DNA of 64,000 nucleotides from an uncultured Oscillospiraceae bacterium (GTDB lineage Bacteria; Bacillota; Clostridia; Oscillospirales; Oscillospiraceae). The notes beneath the pieces were generated by a model, which was not told the DNA's origin, ran no database searches, and saw only the letters and a list, made by a program, of their open reading frames with translations. The translations under genes were made by a program, and so were the position numbers. Position 1 is the stretch's first letter, and each line of letters begins with the position of its first letter. Location: positions 62,001 through 126,000 of the forward strand of contig CANROC010000007.1 of the NCBI GenBank assembly GCA_947632175.1. The letters are read 5' to 3'. Shown here piece after piece: positions 26,101-33,271 of this stretch.

Positions 26101-26455
26101 CCGTATCAGCCTCCTTTATCTTCTCGAATTCGCGCTTTACGGTATCGAATAGCTTGTTTGCGTATGATGCTGAGAGATTTACGGCTGTGTCGTACATGGT
26201 TTTGGACAGCGCGTAGATAATTTCGTCGCTTACCAGCGTGATGATTTCGCGCGCAATATCATCTGCAAGCTCTTTTGAAAGATACCAGTAGTTGTCGTAC
26301 GCCTCTCTCCCAGCTTTGCATTGCTCGCATTGATGGCTGTAGAAGGTGGAGTTTGTCTTGTTTCTGAAGTCCGCTTTATTGCAGTGAAAGCACTCTCCGT
26401 ACAAAACGTCATGCCGCAGAATGTTTGCCACCATTTCTACGAGTTTTTCATTCAT
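26045..26455 (-). CDS. Cysteine-rich protein of the zinc-ribbon array
   Basis: 136 residues, ATG 26455. CFHCNKADF, CEQCKAGREAYDNYWYLSKELADDIAREI repeat the array pattern. The C-terminal third is a charged helix. The 3' end overlaps the next gene by 56 bases in another frame. Confidence 0.6.
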   Translation of the reverse strand: MNEKLVEMVANILRHDVLYGECFHCNKADFRNKTNSTFYSHQCEQCKAGREAYDNYWYLSKELADDIAREIITLVSDEIIYALSKTMYDTAVNLSASYANKLFDTVKREFEKIKEADTDDSEIRNPEVAGDPQHQT

Positions 26456-26942
26456 ATTCAGGGACCTCCTCGTCGAGTACGCTCAGAATTTCGCCTGCAA
26501 GTTCCTTTGACTTGTTGTGAGCAATAATCCAAGAACTTGCCTCACAGCAGTCACACCACCGCACCTCGTGATTCCCGGCCTTCTCATCCTTGTACTCGCA
26601 GGTCTCGCATGACCCGAGTCCAAAGTTGTCGATCTTGTCTGCGATGCGTTCTACAAGTCCTGAGTAGCACGCACCATCCTCTCCGGACTTAATCCAGCCG
26701 AGCAGGTGGATGAAAACCGCCGCCTGGTGTGCTGCTTCTTCGTCGGACATCTCCCAGTTCACGTCGGAGTGCATGCAGTTGACGCACTCATTAGGCTCCT
26801 CAAGGATGTACTCGTGGTCGACGTCCCATACGCGCTTTTTGTCGTATGCGCAGGTTTCGCAGCTTACTGAAGCCCCACTCTTGATAATGTTTGCAAGCTC
26901 TGAAACTGCGTGGAGTCTATGGCTGTTTGTCTTGAAAAGCAT
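26448..26942 (-). CDS. Double zinc-ribbon protein of the array
   Basis: 164 residues, ATG 26942. It carries two complete units: CETCAYDKK...CVNCMHSDVNWEMSDEEAA (about residues 29-70) and CETCEYKDE...CDCCEASSWIIAHNKSKELA (about 112-150). The internal duplication suggests the array expanded by unit duplication. Function unknown. Confidence 0.65.
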   Translation of the reverse strand: MLFKTNSHRLHAVSELANIIKSGASVSCETCAYDKKRVWDVDHEYILEEPNECVNCMHSDVNWEMSDEEAAHQAAVFIHLLGWIKSGEDGACYSGLVERIADKIDNFGLGSCETCEYKDEKAGNHEVRWCDCCEASSWIIAHNKSKELAGEILSVLDEEVPEYE

Positions 26943-26943
26943 A

Positions 26944-27222
26944 TTACCGTCCCTCCAGTATCGCTTCGATTCTTTCTACGGCTTCCTGTGCTATTAGCTT
27001 GGCGTATGCTCTTGAGATTTCAAACTGCATGTTATAGCTGTTGCAGTTACTGCAGGAATTCCAAGGCCAGTCCGTATCATCGTTCTCCTCGATACTGCGG
27101 AGATGCCCGTCTAAGTCGTGGCGGCAATGGTCACAGCAGTCGCCGCTGTCGAGAGCTTCGACGTGGTTGTAAATTTCGTGCGCGATGGCGTCAATCATCG
27201 TCTGCTTTGTCTTCTGGTCCAT
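26944..27222 (-). CDS. Cysteine-rich protein of the zinc-ribbon array
   Basis: 92 residues. ATG 27222 follows AAGGAGG. CCDHCRHDLDG and CSNCNSYNMQFEISRAYAKLI repeat the array pattern, with Phe replacing the usual Trp. Confidence 0.6.
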   Translation of the reverse strand: MDQKTKQTMIDAIAHEIYNHVEALDSGDCCDHCRHDLDGHLRSIEENDDTDWPWNSCSNCNSYNMQFEISRAYAKLIAQEAVERIEAILEGR

Positions 27223-27532
27223 ACTTCTCACGGTCCTCCTTCTCATACGCGAGGTCCTCACTAATCTTGCGGAGTATCTCGTTGGTGAGTACCTCCGCAA
27301 ATTTCGTGATGTTGTTCACGCTCTTTCGAGAGAGAGCATCTCGTATAGACGGGTCGTCTATGTCGCTGATAATCTCGCGCATTTTGTCCTCGCTGATGTC
27401 ACCCTCGAAAATTCCGTGCGGAATTTCGGTGTACAGGTCACGGACGAGAGATTCGATGTAGCTCTTGACCCGGATGTGAATTGCGTTGAGCTGCTCGTCG
27501 CTCAGCGTGTAATAGATCTTGCCTGTCACCAC
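27191..27532 (-). CDS. Unknown acidic helical protein
   Basis: 113 residues from GTG 27532 (GTG 27529 is equally possible after AGGAG). Helical throughout, no cysteine pairs, charged C-terminus KEDREKYGPEDKADDD. Translationally coupled to the upstream gene. Function unknown. Confidence 0.55.
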   Translation of the reverse strand: MVTGKIYYTLSDEQLNAIHIRVKSYIESLVRDLYTEIPHGIFEGDISEDKMREIISDIDDPSIRDALSRKSVNNITKFAEVLTNEILRKISEDLAYEKEDREKYGPEDKADDD

Positions 27533-27879
27533 CAGTCACTCCTGTCGTCAGCTCCGTTGTATCGGTTGATTGCTCGGAATGTTTCGGATACGATGTCACT
27601 CGCAATGTAATAGGCGGCGTCTCTAATTGTGTCACACTCATCAACTGGCAGAGAGTCCGGTCCGTAGTCCCACAGATTTTTGTATCGGTCCCCAAAATCG
27701 CTCTTGAGCGTATCCTGAATTCTGGAGTAGTCAAGGTCGCCTGTATAACTGGCCTCATCTTTAATCGGATGCATGGTGAGGTACAGGATGATGTCGCGCA
27801 TCATCTTTTCAATAGGCTCGACAATCAGGTCGCTGTCGTCGAAAGCCAGCTCGAATCTGAGTTCTGGTAAATTTGCCAT
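27526..27879 (-). CDS. Unknown protein
   Basis: 117 residues. ATG 27879 follows AAGGAAG. Contains PELRFELAFDDSDLIVEPIEKMMRD and a helical C-terminus. No motif recognised. Its stop (WW then TGA) overlaps the next start. Confidence 0.6.
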   Translation of the reverse strand: MANLPELRFELAFDDSDLIVEPIEKMMRDIILYLTMHPIKDEASYTGDLDYSRIQDTLKSDFGDRYKNLWDYGPDSLPVDECDTIRDAAYYIASDIVSETFRAINRYNGADDRSDWW

Positions 27880-27880
27880 G

Positions 27881-28117
27881 TCAATCTTCCTTTCCAAGTG
27901 CTTTCAGTATTCGGTGTATGTATTCTTCGATAATCCAGCTTGCAGGCTCCCAGTCAAAGCATTCGAGTGTGTAGTCGTTTACGCATGTGCTGCACGGAGT
28001 CTCATCGTCGTCGCGGTCGTTGTAGGCGCAAGCCGAGCAGTACTTAAACCTCAGACTTTCGTCTGTGAACGCGTCTTTCAACACTCTACGGAGAGCCTTG
28101 TGCTGAGCGTCTGTCAT
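27881..28117 (-). CDS. Cysteine-rich protein of the zinc-ribbon array
   Basis: 78 residues. ATG 28117 follows AGGAG. CSACAYNDRDDDETPCSTCVN then FDWEPASWIIEEYIHRI gives the compact form of the array pattern. It lies next to the dUTPase gene. Confidence 0.6.
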   Translation of the reverse strand: MTDAQHKALRRVLKDAFTDESLRFKYCSACAYNDRDDDETPCSTCVNDYTLECFDWEPASWIIEEYIHRILKALGKED

Positions 28118-28122
28118 GTTGC

Positions 28123-28704
28123 TCACACTCCTGTGGATCCAAATCCACCAGTGCGAGTCCCGGTTGCCTGGTCGTTTTCCGCAGTCAGGTAGGGGAGGAT
28201 GATTCCCTGCGCAATTTTCGTACCAGCCAGGAATTTGGTCTCATGCTTGTGGTAGTCGAAATCACCTGTTGAAAAGTGAAGCATGATGTGCCCCTCGTTG
28301 TCTGCGTTGTAGTAGTCCTCGTCAATGATGCCCACAGTGTTGTCCAGCCGGAAATCATACTTGACGCCAAGACTGCTGCGTGGAACGATCATGAGGAAGG
28401 TGCCTGGGTCAAGTTTCGCCCGAATACCAGTGCAGACCGTGTACCAGGAATTCGGAGCAAGGTCGAGGTCGTACGGGAGGTAGAAGTCGTATCCGGCAGA
28501 CCCAGCTGTCGAACGTGCCGGGAGCTTGACTTTTTCGTACGCCAAGATTACTGAGGTGTAGATGTCGTCGCACATTGCGTCCATGGCGTATTTGCTGATG
28601 TGCGTCCATAGCCCATTGTCTCCGAGGGTTGTCGCTATCTCTGTCTCTGCGACCTTTGTGACATCCTCGTCCCACTGCTCTTTGCTGATCTTTTCAAAAT
28701 GCAT
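28123..28704 (-). CDS. dut: dUTP diphosphatase
   Basis: 193 residues, ATG 28704. Trimeric dUTPase motifs are visible: AGSAGYDFYLP (motif 1), PRSSLGVKYDF (motif 2), NTVGIIDEDYYNADNEGHI (motif 3), KIAQGIILPY (motif 4) and the C-terminal GFGSTGV (motif 5). It hydrolyses dUTP to dUMP, keeping uracil out of DNA and supplying dUMP for thymidylate synthesis, which fits the ThyX-like gene at 41569. An N-terminal extension of about 55 residues precedes the domain. Confidence 0.93.
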   Translation of the reverse strand: MHFEKISKEQWDEDVTKVAETEIATTLGDNGLWTHISKYAMDAMCDDIYTSVILAYEKVKLPARSTAGSAGYDFYLPYDLDLAPNSWYTVCTGIRAKLDPGTFLMIVPRSSLGVKYDFRLDNTVGIIDEDYYNADNEGHIMLHFSTGDFDYHKHETKFLAGTKIAQGIILPYLTAENDQATGTRTGGFGSTGV

Positions 28705-28716
28705 AGCTATCTCTCC

Positions 28717-29262
28717 TTATCTTCTGACTTTTGTATACAGCACAACTTCGCCTGCCTGTAACGTTGCCGGCACGTCGATGATGCGCTGGTTTTCTGAGCC
28801 GCGCCAAACCAAGAAGCGGTTGGACAGCTCCTCTTTGAAGAGTCCGTCGACGCAGATGTCGACTTCCTTGAGCAATTTGCGTGCCCAGATAATCCGGAGC
28901 TGCTCGCTCCTGGTCGTTGGCTTCATGCGAAAAACGTCTTCCCACTTGTAGCCTGTCCACAGCCAGACGTTCTTGCCAATTTCGTGCACAGATTTCGTGA
29001 GGTTGACGAGCGTCTCGATGTCGGTGTGCGTCTGCCAGAGCGGGTCGCCGCCGAGTAGGGAAAGACCGGAAACTTCGGGCTTCTGAAGCTCTTGAAGAAT
29101 CATTGCGGTCTCTTTCTCTGTGTACGGATCGCCGTAGTCAAAGTTCTGCTGCTCAAAATTGAAGCACCCTGGGCAGTGGAAGTTACACCCGGAAACAAAG
29201 AGGGAGACTCGGACGCCTTCGCCGTTGGCGATGTCGTTGAAGCGAATTTTCGCGTAGTTCAT
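28717..29262 (-). CDS. nrdG: Anaerobic ribonucleotide reductase activating protein (radical SAM)
   Basis: 181 residues, ATG 29262. The cluster-binding CNFHCPGC (about residues 26-33) is the radical-SAM CxxxCxxC of NrdG, followed by SGLSLLGGDPL, the SAM-binding GGD/E motif. It forms the glycyl radical on NrdD. It lies in the same transcription direction as the split nrdD gene at 33272-38969, about 4 kb downstream of it. Its presence implies growth in an anaerobic host. Confidence 0.93.
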   Translation of the reverse strand: MNYAKIRFNDIANGEGVRVSLFVSGCNFHCPGCFNFEQQNFDYGDPYTEKETAMILQELQKPEVSGLSLLGGDPLWQTHTDIETLVNLTKSVHEIGKNVWLWTGYKWEDVFRMKPTTRSEQLRIIWARKLLKEVDICVDGLFKEELSNRFLVWRGSENQRIIDVPATLQAGEVVLYTKVRR

Positions 29263-29624
29263 TGCTGCACCTGCTTTTGCGCCTGCATGTTATGCGTGAA
29301 AATCGTGTCGTCTGTGGAGATTGCTGTTGAGATGTTCTCCAGGATGCACTCTCTGGTGCTGTATCCATTCTCCTCAAGTTTAGTAATGAGAGAGTCGATT
29401 GCACTGAGAGCAAATGCGATGCCGCCAATCATGTCGTAGAAGGCAGAGTCTTCAGACATGTCCATGGGCGTGTTGCTGTCTGTGATAAGCTCAAATTTCG
29501 CGCAGTCTGTACTGCATTCGCCTAAGTCACGCTGAAGAAGCAGAAGCTCGTCGCGCAGGGTAAGCTCTTTGTGCGCGTTCAGCACATCCTGGCTTCTGTC
29601 CGTAATGCCAATGTAGGTCGCCAT
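29259..29624 (-). CDS. Unknown small protein upstream of nrdG
   Basis: 121 residues. ATG 29624 follows AAGGAGG. Mostly helical and acidic, with DMIGGIAFALSAIDSLITKLEENGYSTREC. The stop overlaps nrdG by four bases, suggesting co-translation. No family recognised. Confidence 0.6.
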   Translation of the reverse strand: MATYIGITDRSQDVLNAHKELTLRDELLLLQRDLGECSTDCAKFELITDSNTPMDMSEDSAFYDMIGGIAFALSAIDSLITKLEENGYSTRECILENISTAISTDDTIFTHNMQAQKQVQQ

Positions 29625-29678
29625 GCTGATTCCTCCTTGACGTATATATTGTTATTGAAAAGCTAAAATCTTAAGTAC

Positions 29679-29715
29679 CACACCTACGAGGGGTCGTCGG
29701 CTCCCCGCAGGTGTG
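29679..29715 (-). promoter_or_regulatory. Long hairpin in the gap before the nrdG group
   Basis: CACACCT / AGGTGTG with an inner GGGG / CCCC stem, in a 188-base non-coding gap. On the minus strand it precedes the 29259 gene. No direct T run follows, so it may be an attenuator or a processing site. Confidence 0.4.
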
Positions 29716-29812
29716 TAGACTGTCCGTAACGTTGGAAAGGATGGAGTCAAATGCCACTCTTTACTCCGGAATTTCTCATCGCTTCTCGTTCTGTTACGGT
29801 TGAGTCTTTTGT

Positions 29813-30175
29813 TTATTCCTCTCCGCGCGGATTGAACGGCTCGTCCTTATCCTTCCTGAGAGTATCAAGGTAGATTGTGTAGAATACACAGCCATTATTG
29901 GTAAGATACTGGCAACCTTCGCAGTCCTGTTTGATTCCGCAATGTCCGCATCTTTCGTACGCCAGCATGGCGTCCTTGTTCATTCTGCCGTTACTGATCC
30001 CCACAACCTCGCTGAGCCTATGTATCTGACGTTCGTACGTAAGGGCGGCAAGGTCCTCATACAGTCCACGAGCAAATGCGATGAACTCCACAATAAGAGC
30101 AAAGATGAATAACACCCCAACAATTCCACACAAAACCATGAAAAGCCCGGCGATTGCGCCTACAATGGTTACCAT
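29813..30175 (-). CDS. Membrane-anchored cysteine-cluster protein
   Basis: 120 residues, ATG 30175. One or two N-terminal membrane helices (about 5-35), then YERQIHRL and CGHCGIKQDCEGCQYLTNNGCVFYTIYLD (about 82-108), a five-cysteine cluster. It is a paralogue of the 31048 protein. Probably a membrane-bound metal-binding protein of unknown role. Confidence 0.65.
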   Translation of the reverse strand: MVTIVGAIAGLFMVLCGIVGVLFIFALIVEFIAFARGLYEDLAALTYERQIHRLSEVVGISNGRMNKDAMLAYERCGHCGIKQDCEGCQYLTNNGCVFYTIYLDTLRKDKDEPFNPRGEE

Positions 30176-30177
30176 GC

Positions 30178-30456
30178 TCAGCCCTCCTCGTCCACTTCAA
30201 CGACGAAGTTCTTCCACTTCTTGTACGCATCGACGTAGATTTCGTGCCAATCGCCGTTGTGCGTACACTCGTAATACATACCGTCAGGAACGGTGGTGGA
30301 CAGCAGTGCCTTGTTATTCTGAAGTGCGCGGACGAGCCAGACCACGTACACGTCGTCCTCGGTGATCTTGCCGTTCTTGTCCGTAGAGTCCGCCTGAGTA
30401 TTGAAGTAGTCCACGACGGCCTTCTTGCAGTGATTAATAAAATCGGTATTCTGCAT
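30178..30456 (-). CDS. DUF6275-like protein
   Basis: 92 residues. ATG 30456 follows AAGGAGAG. FINHCKKAVVDYFNTQADSTDKNG...VYVVWLVRALQNNKALLSTT and GMYYECTHNGD-EIYVDAYKKW match the small DUF6275 family, common in Bacillota phages. Function unknown. Confidence 0.7.
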   Translation of the reverse strand: MQNTDFINHCKKAVVDYFNTQADSTDKNGKITEDDVYVVWLVRALQNNKALLSTTVPDGMYYECTHNGDWHEIYVDAYKKWKNFVVEVDEEG

Positions 30457-30847
30457 CTGGTGGTATCTCTCCTTCCTGAATTTCCTCGATTTCGATTGAG
30501 CCGGTCCAGATTGAGTCCCGGCTCTTATTGGTGTAAAAGATTTGCTTGATTCCGTACTCTCCTGCGTATGCCCCGGAAATTTCGTCTTCAAATCTGCATC
30601 CTCTTGAAGCCTCCCAGCCGGGAGCGAAGAAGATTGCATCGGACTTTGACATCTGCACAAGCGCGTTGGCAAGTGCGCCGAGTGGGTCGCGGTCGCCGTT
30701 TGGGAAGAGGGTGTCGGCGACTACGTATTTTTCGCCTGTAAGCTCTTCCACCTTTTTGCGGCACCACTCCATGTCTGCCTTGATGTCCGCCAGTTTGCGG
30801 CCTGTCATTGGCACGCTCACGAAAAGCAGCTTTGGCTCAGAGTCCAC
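30434..30847 (-). CDS. DUF4406-like protein (nucleoside deoxyribosyltransferase fold)
   Basis: 137 residues. GTG 30847 is chosen because GGAAGAGG lies upstream and the previous stop is near. KLLFVSVPMTGRKLADIKADM, DPLGALANALVQMSKSD and FFAPGWEASRGCRFEDEI are the family motifs, as in the 9065 protein, which it extends by about 40 C-terminal residues. Likely binds nucleotides; substrate unknown. Confidence 0.72.
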   Translation of the reverse strand: MDSEPKLLFVSVPMTGRKLADIKADMEWCRKKVEELTGEKYVVADTLFPNGDRDPLGALANALVQMSKSDAIFFAPGWEASRGCRFEDEISGAYAGEYGIKQIFYTNKSRDSIWTGSIEIEEIQEGEIPPDAEYRFY

Positions 30848-31058
30848 AGATACCACCCTCTTCCTTATGCTCGTCCTCAAACCGCCACTGCTCCAGCTCC
30901 CACATGAGGTAGAGGAGGGAGAGGCACTGAGCGGCTTCGTGGGGATCGGACGTCTCCTCGAGTTTGCGCTTGAACAGCTTGATTGCGGAGTTCAAGTCCA
31001 GAACGTCCGCCTGGAATTCGCCCTCGTACAGGAGCTTGTTGGCTTCACTAATTCTCAT
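30837..31058 (-). CDS. Unknown small helical protein
   Basis: 73 residues. ATG 31058 follows AAGGAGG. Helical (AIKLFKRKLEETSDPHEAAQCLSLLYLMWELEQWRFE). Overlaps both neighbours by 10-11 bases. Function unknown. Confidence 0.55.
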   Translation of the reverse strand: MRISEANKLLYEGEFQADVLDLNSAIKLFKRKLEETSDPHEAAQCLSLLYLMWELEQWRFEDEHKEEGGICGL

Positions 31059-31440
31059 AAGGTCCTCCTTCTTCGCGCATAGACGGCGGCAGTACGTACT
31101 CGTTGAGACGGTCGTGTGGCTGGCTGCTGCTGTTGATGATATGGATGAGGTAGCAGCCGTATTTGCCATAGTTGTCACAGCCCTTGCATCTGTAGTCCGT
31201 ACAGTAGTAGTCGTTGTGCTTGCACTGCTTCAGCACGAGTTCTGCATCGTTGAGCAGACGTTCGTAGGTGATGGCGGTGCTTGTGCGGAGCCGGATGGCC
31301 TTGCGGATTTTCGGGTAGATGATACTGAATTCTGTCATCAGAAACAAAATCAGTCCAAGCATTGCGCCGAGACACGATATAAAGCCAAGCGCGAAGATAA
31401 ACTGATTAACTATCTCTGGTACGTGTGAAAACCCAACCAC
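31048..31440 (-). CDS. Membrane-anchored cysteine-cluster protein
   Basis: 130 residues from GTG 31440, directly after the upstream stop. A hydrophobic N-terminus (about 10-40) is followed by TYERLLNDAELVLKQC and CTDYRCKGCDNYGKYGCYLIHII. Paralogue of the 29813 protein. Function unknown. Confidence 0.62.
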   Translation of the reverse strand: MVGFSHVPEIVNQFIFALGFISCLGAMLGLILFLMTEFSIIYPKIRKAIRLRTSTAITYERLLNDAELVLKQCKHNDYYCTDYRCKGCDNYGKYGCYLIHIINSSSQPHDRLNEYVLPPSMREEGGPYEN

Positions 31441-31441
31441 C

Positions 31442-32239
31442 TCACAGCACCCCCTCGTGATCGATTGTCAGCCAGCGTTTCTTGCCGAAGTATCGCCACT
31501 CGATGTGCCCGTTGAAAACGCGGGTCTCTACGTCAACCAGATTGTCGAGTCCCATGATGAAGTCCAGGACTTTCTGCTTCGTTTCCGCGGAGATGTGGTA
31601 GACGCCAGCCCAGTGGTCAACTGTGTTCTGAATCTGTTCGATTGACCAGTCCAAATCTGTTAGGTTGCGCTGGCGGAGAATTTCGGCCTCCTCTTTGCGT
31701 GCGTAATCCATAGCCTCTTGAAAGGTCTTAAAGGCCAGGTGCATCGGGATGGTGGAGTAGGCGGAGACAGGCGGCGGGAACCAGTCGTTGTACTTGCGGA
31801 CAAGCCGCCAGCCTTTGTCCTTCTCAATTTCCGCGTCAATCGTGCACCAGTCGTAGTCGAGTGCGTCGACGAGGTAGCCTTTCTCGTAGCAACGCAAAAT
31901 TTCGTCTGGAGAGGACGGTGCGACGGTTTCGTCTGGGAGGAGAGGGGAGTCGGACTGGGTGAAAAGTTCCGTGTAGTAAGTCCAGTTCTTCGGAAGTTTA
32001 TGCCAGCGAGTGGGCGTCTCTAAGTCGGCAATGGGAATGCCGTTGATGAGGCGCCGATCGCGGGGAACCAGATTTTTCGCGGCAAGGCAGGTCGGGTATT
32101 CCTCGATGACGATGCCGGAAGTGATAGCTTCGCGTGGACCATAGCCGATGCCGCGGTAGGCGATGACGCCGGGGGAGACCCAGTAGACGACGGAACCGAC
32201 GGGAAATTCGTGGTGCATTACCATGTCTTCCGTTTTCAT
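31442..32239 (-). CDS. Unknown protein
   Basis: 265 residues, ATG 32239 after AAGGAGG. An N-terminal beta-type stretch HEFPVGSVVYWVSPGVIAYRGIGYG, a middle with WRLVRKYNDWFPPP, and a C-terminal domain ISAETKQKVLDFIMGLDNLVDVETRVFNGHIEWRYFGKKRW. Tyr- and Trp-rich. No family recognised. Confidence 0.6.
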   Translation of the reverse strand: MKTEDMVMHHEFPVGSVVYWVSPGVIAYRGIGYGPREAITSGIVIEEYPTCLAAKNLVPRDRRLINGIPIADLETPTRWHKLPKNWTYYTELFTQSDSPLLPDETVAPSSPDEILRCYEKGYLVDALDYDWCTIDAEIEKDKGWRLVRKYNDWFPPPVSAYSTIPMHLAFKTFQEAMDYARKEEAEILRQRNLTDLDWSIEQIQNTVDHWAGVYHISAETKQKVLDFIMGLDNLVDVETRVFNGHIEWRYFGKKRWLTIDHEGVL

Positions 32240-32254
32240 TGCGCACCTCCTTGC

Positions 32255-33211
32255 TTACCGCTTCATAGCTTCAGGAATCGGCATATCGAAAGAGTCCGGG
32301 TCCCTGAGCTTGTATGAGCGGTTGTTCTTTGTCTCGATGTCGTGGATCATTTTTCGGATGTATTCCTTGTTGTTTTCTGAGAAGAAGTTGTGGACGATGC
32401 GGTCGAGTTCCAGGATGTCCTTGTACTCGCGTCTGAGTTCCCTTGCTTCGTGGATTTGCTTGATTGCCATGTGACTTCTGCGCAAATCCAGCGGGAAGAA
32501 CTCGATATAGTGCTCCAAGTCCATTATCTGAGCCTCACAGTTGTTGATGACGTAGTATGTCTTGGCTAGTTCTGCGTCCAGCATATCCATAGCAGCGAGC
32601 AGACTGGTAAGAGCAGATAGTACAGCGCCGGGTACAACTTCGTCTGTAAATTGGCGAGGACCTGCAAAGCCAGCTGTTGGTTTCTCTGTCTCTTCTCCTG
32701 TTTCTGAGGAGCATACATTATTCGCAGGCAAAGTTGCTATTGCCTCACATACGGTTTCTGCTGTCGGAGTAACCGTATCGGTATTAGATTCTGGTTCTTC
32801 CACATCGATATCCTCCTCTCTTGGTGATTTTTCGTACGGAGATTGCGGCGCAGGCACTCTTACTGAGTAGATGCATGCGTTGCGCTTCATTGCGTAGTAC
32901 GGCATCTTCCCTCGGTAGTTCTGGTTCTTCAGAGGGGCGACGTAGGCAGGATTGCATGTTCCGTTGTCTACGTCTTCCAGCGCTCCGAATTCGTTGACCA
33001 GGACGATCCATGAGTTGGTGAGGGCGACGTCGGTTACGATTTTCGCTGATTTGCGGAAGTCCGCGTTCGTCTTCTGGAGAATGTTTTCCAGCTGACGTTT
33101 GTTTTGAGAGGTGACGATTTTGCCTGGAAGTCTGAGAGCGTCGCCTCTTGAAAGCCAATGGTCTGTTCCCATGATTGCCGTTTTGTCGTGGCGCATGATA
33201 TAGAATTGCAT
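32255..33211 (-). CDS. Unknown phage protein with C-terminal helical domain
   Basis: 318 residues, ATG 33211 after AAAGGAA. Residues 1-125 form a mixed domain, 126-190 a low-complexity linker rich in E, T and P, and 195-318 a helical domain (DLEHYIEFFPLDLRRSHMAIKQIHEARELRREYKDIL) of a kind common in Bacillota phage proteins. It is the first gene downstream of nrdD, behind a strong hairpin. Function unknown. Confidence 0.6.
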   Translation of the reverse strand: MQFYIMRHDKTAIMGTDHWLSRGDALRLPGKIVTSQNKRQLENILQKTNADFRKSAKIVTDVALTNSWIVLVNEFGALEDVDNGTCNPAYVAPLKNQNYRGKMPYYAMKRNACIYSVRVPAPQSPYEKSPREEDIDVEEPESNTDTVTPTAETVCEAIATLPANNVCSSETGEETEKPTAGFAGPRQFTDEVVPGAVLSALTSLLAAMDMLDAELAKTYYVINNCEAQIMDLEHYIEFFPLDLRRSHMAIKQIHEARELRREYKDILELDRIVHNFFSENNKEYIRKMIHDIETKNNRSYKLRDPDSFDMPIPEAMKR

Positions 33212-33228
33212 GGCTTATTCCTTTCTTT

Positions 33229-33258
33229 CGGCCCCGGGGTTGCGTGTAACAACCCCGG
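33229..33258 (-). promoter_or_regulatory. Strong hairpin between nrdD and the next gene
   Basis: A 10-bp stem, CCCGGGGTTG / CAACCCCGGG, 14 bases after the nrdD stop and just before a ribosome binding site. There is no T run, so it may mark an RNA processing or attenuation point. Confidence 0.45.
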
Positions 33259-33271
33259 GTATGTTAATGTG

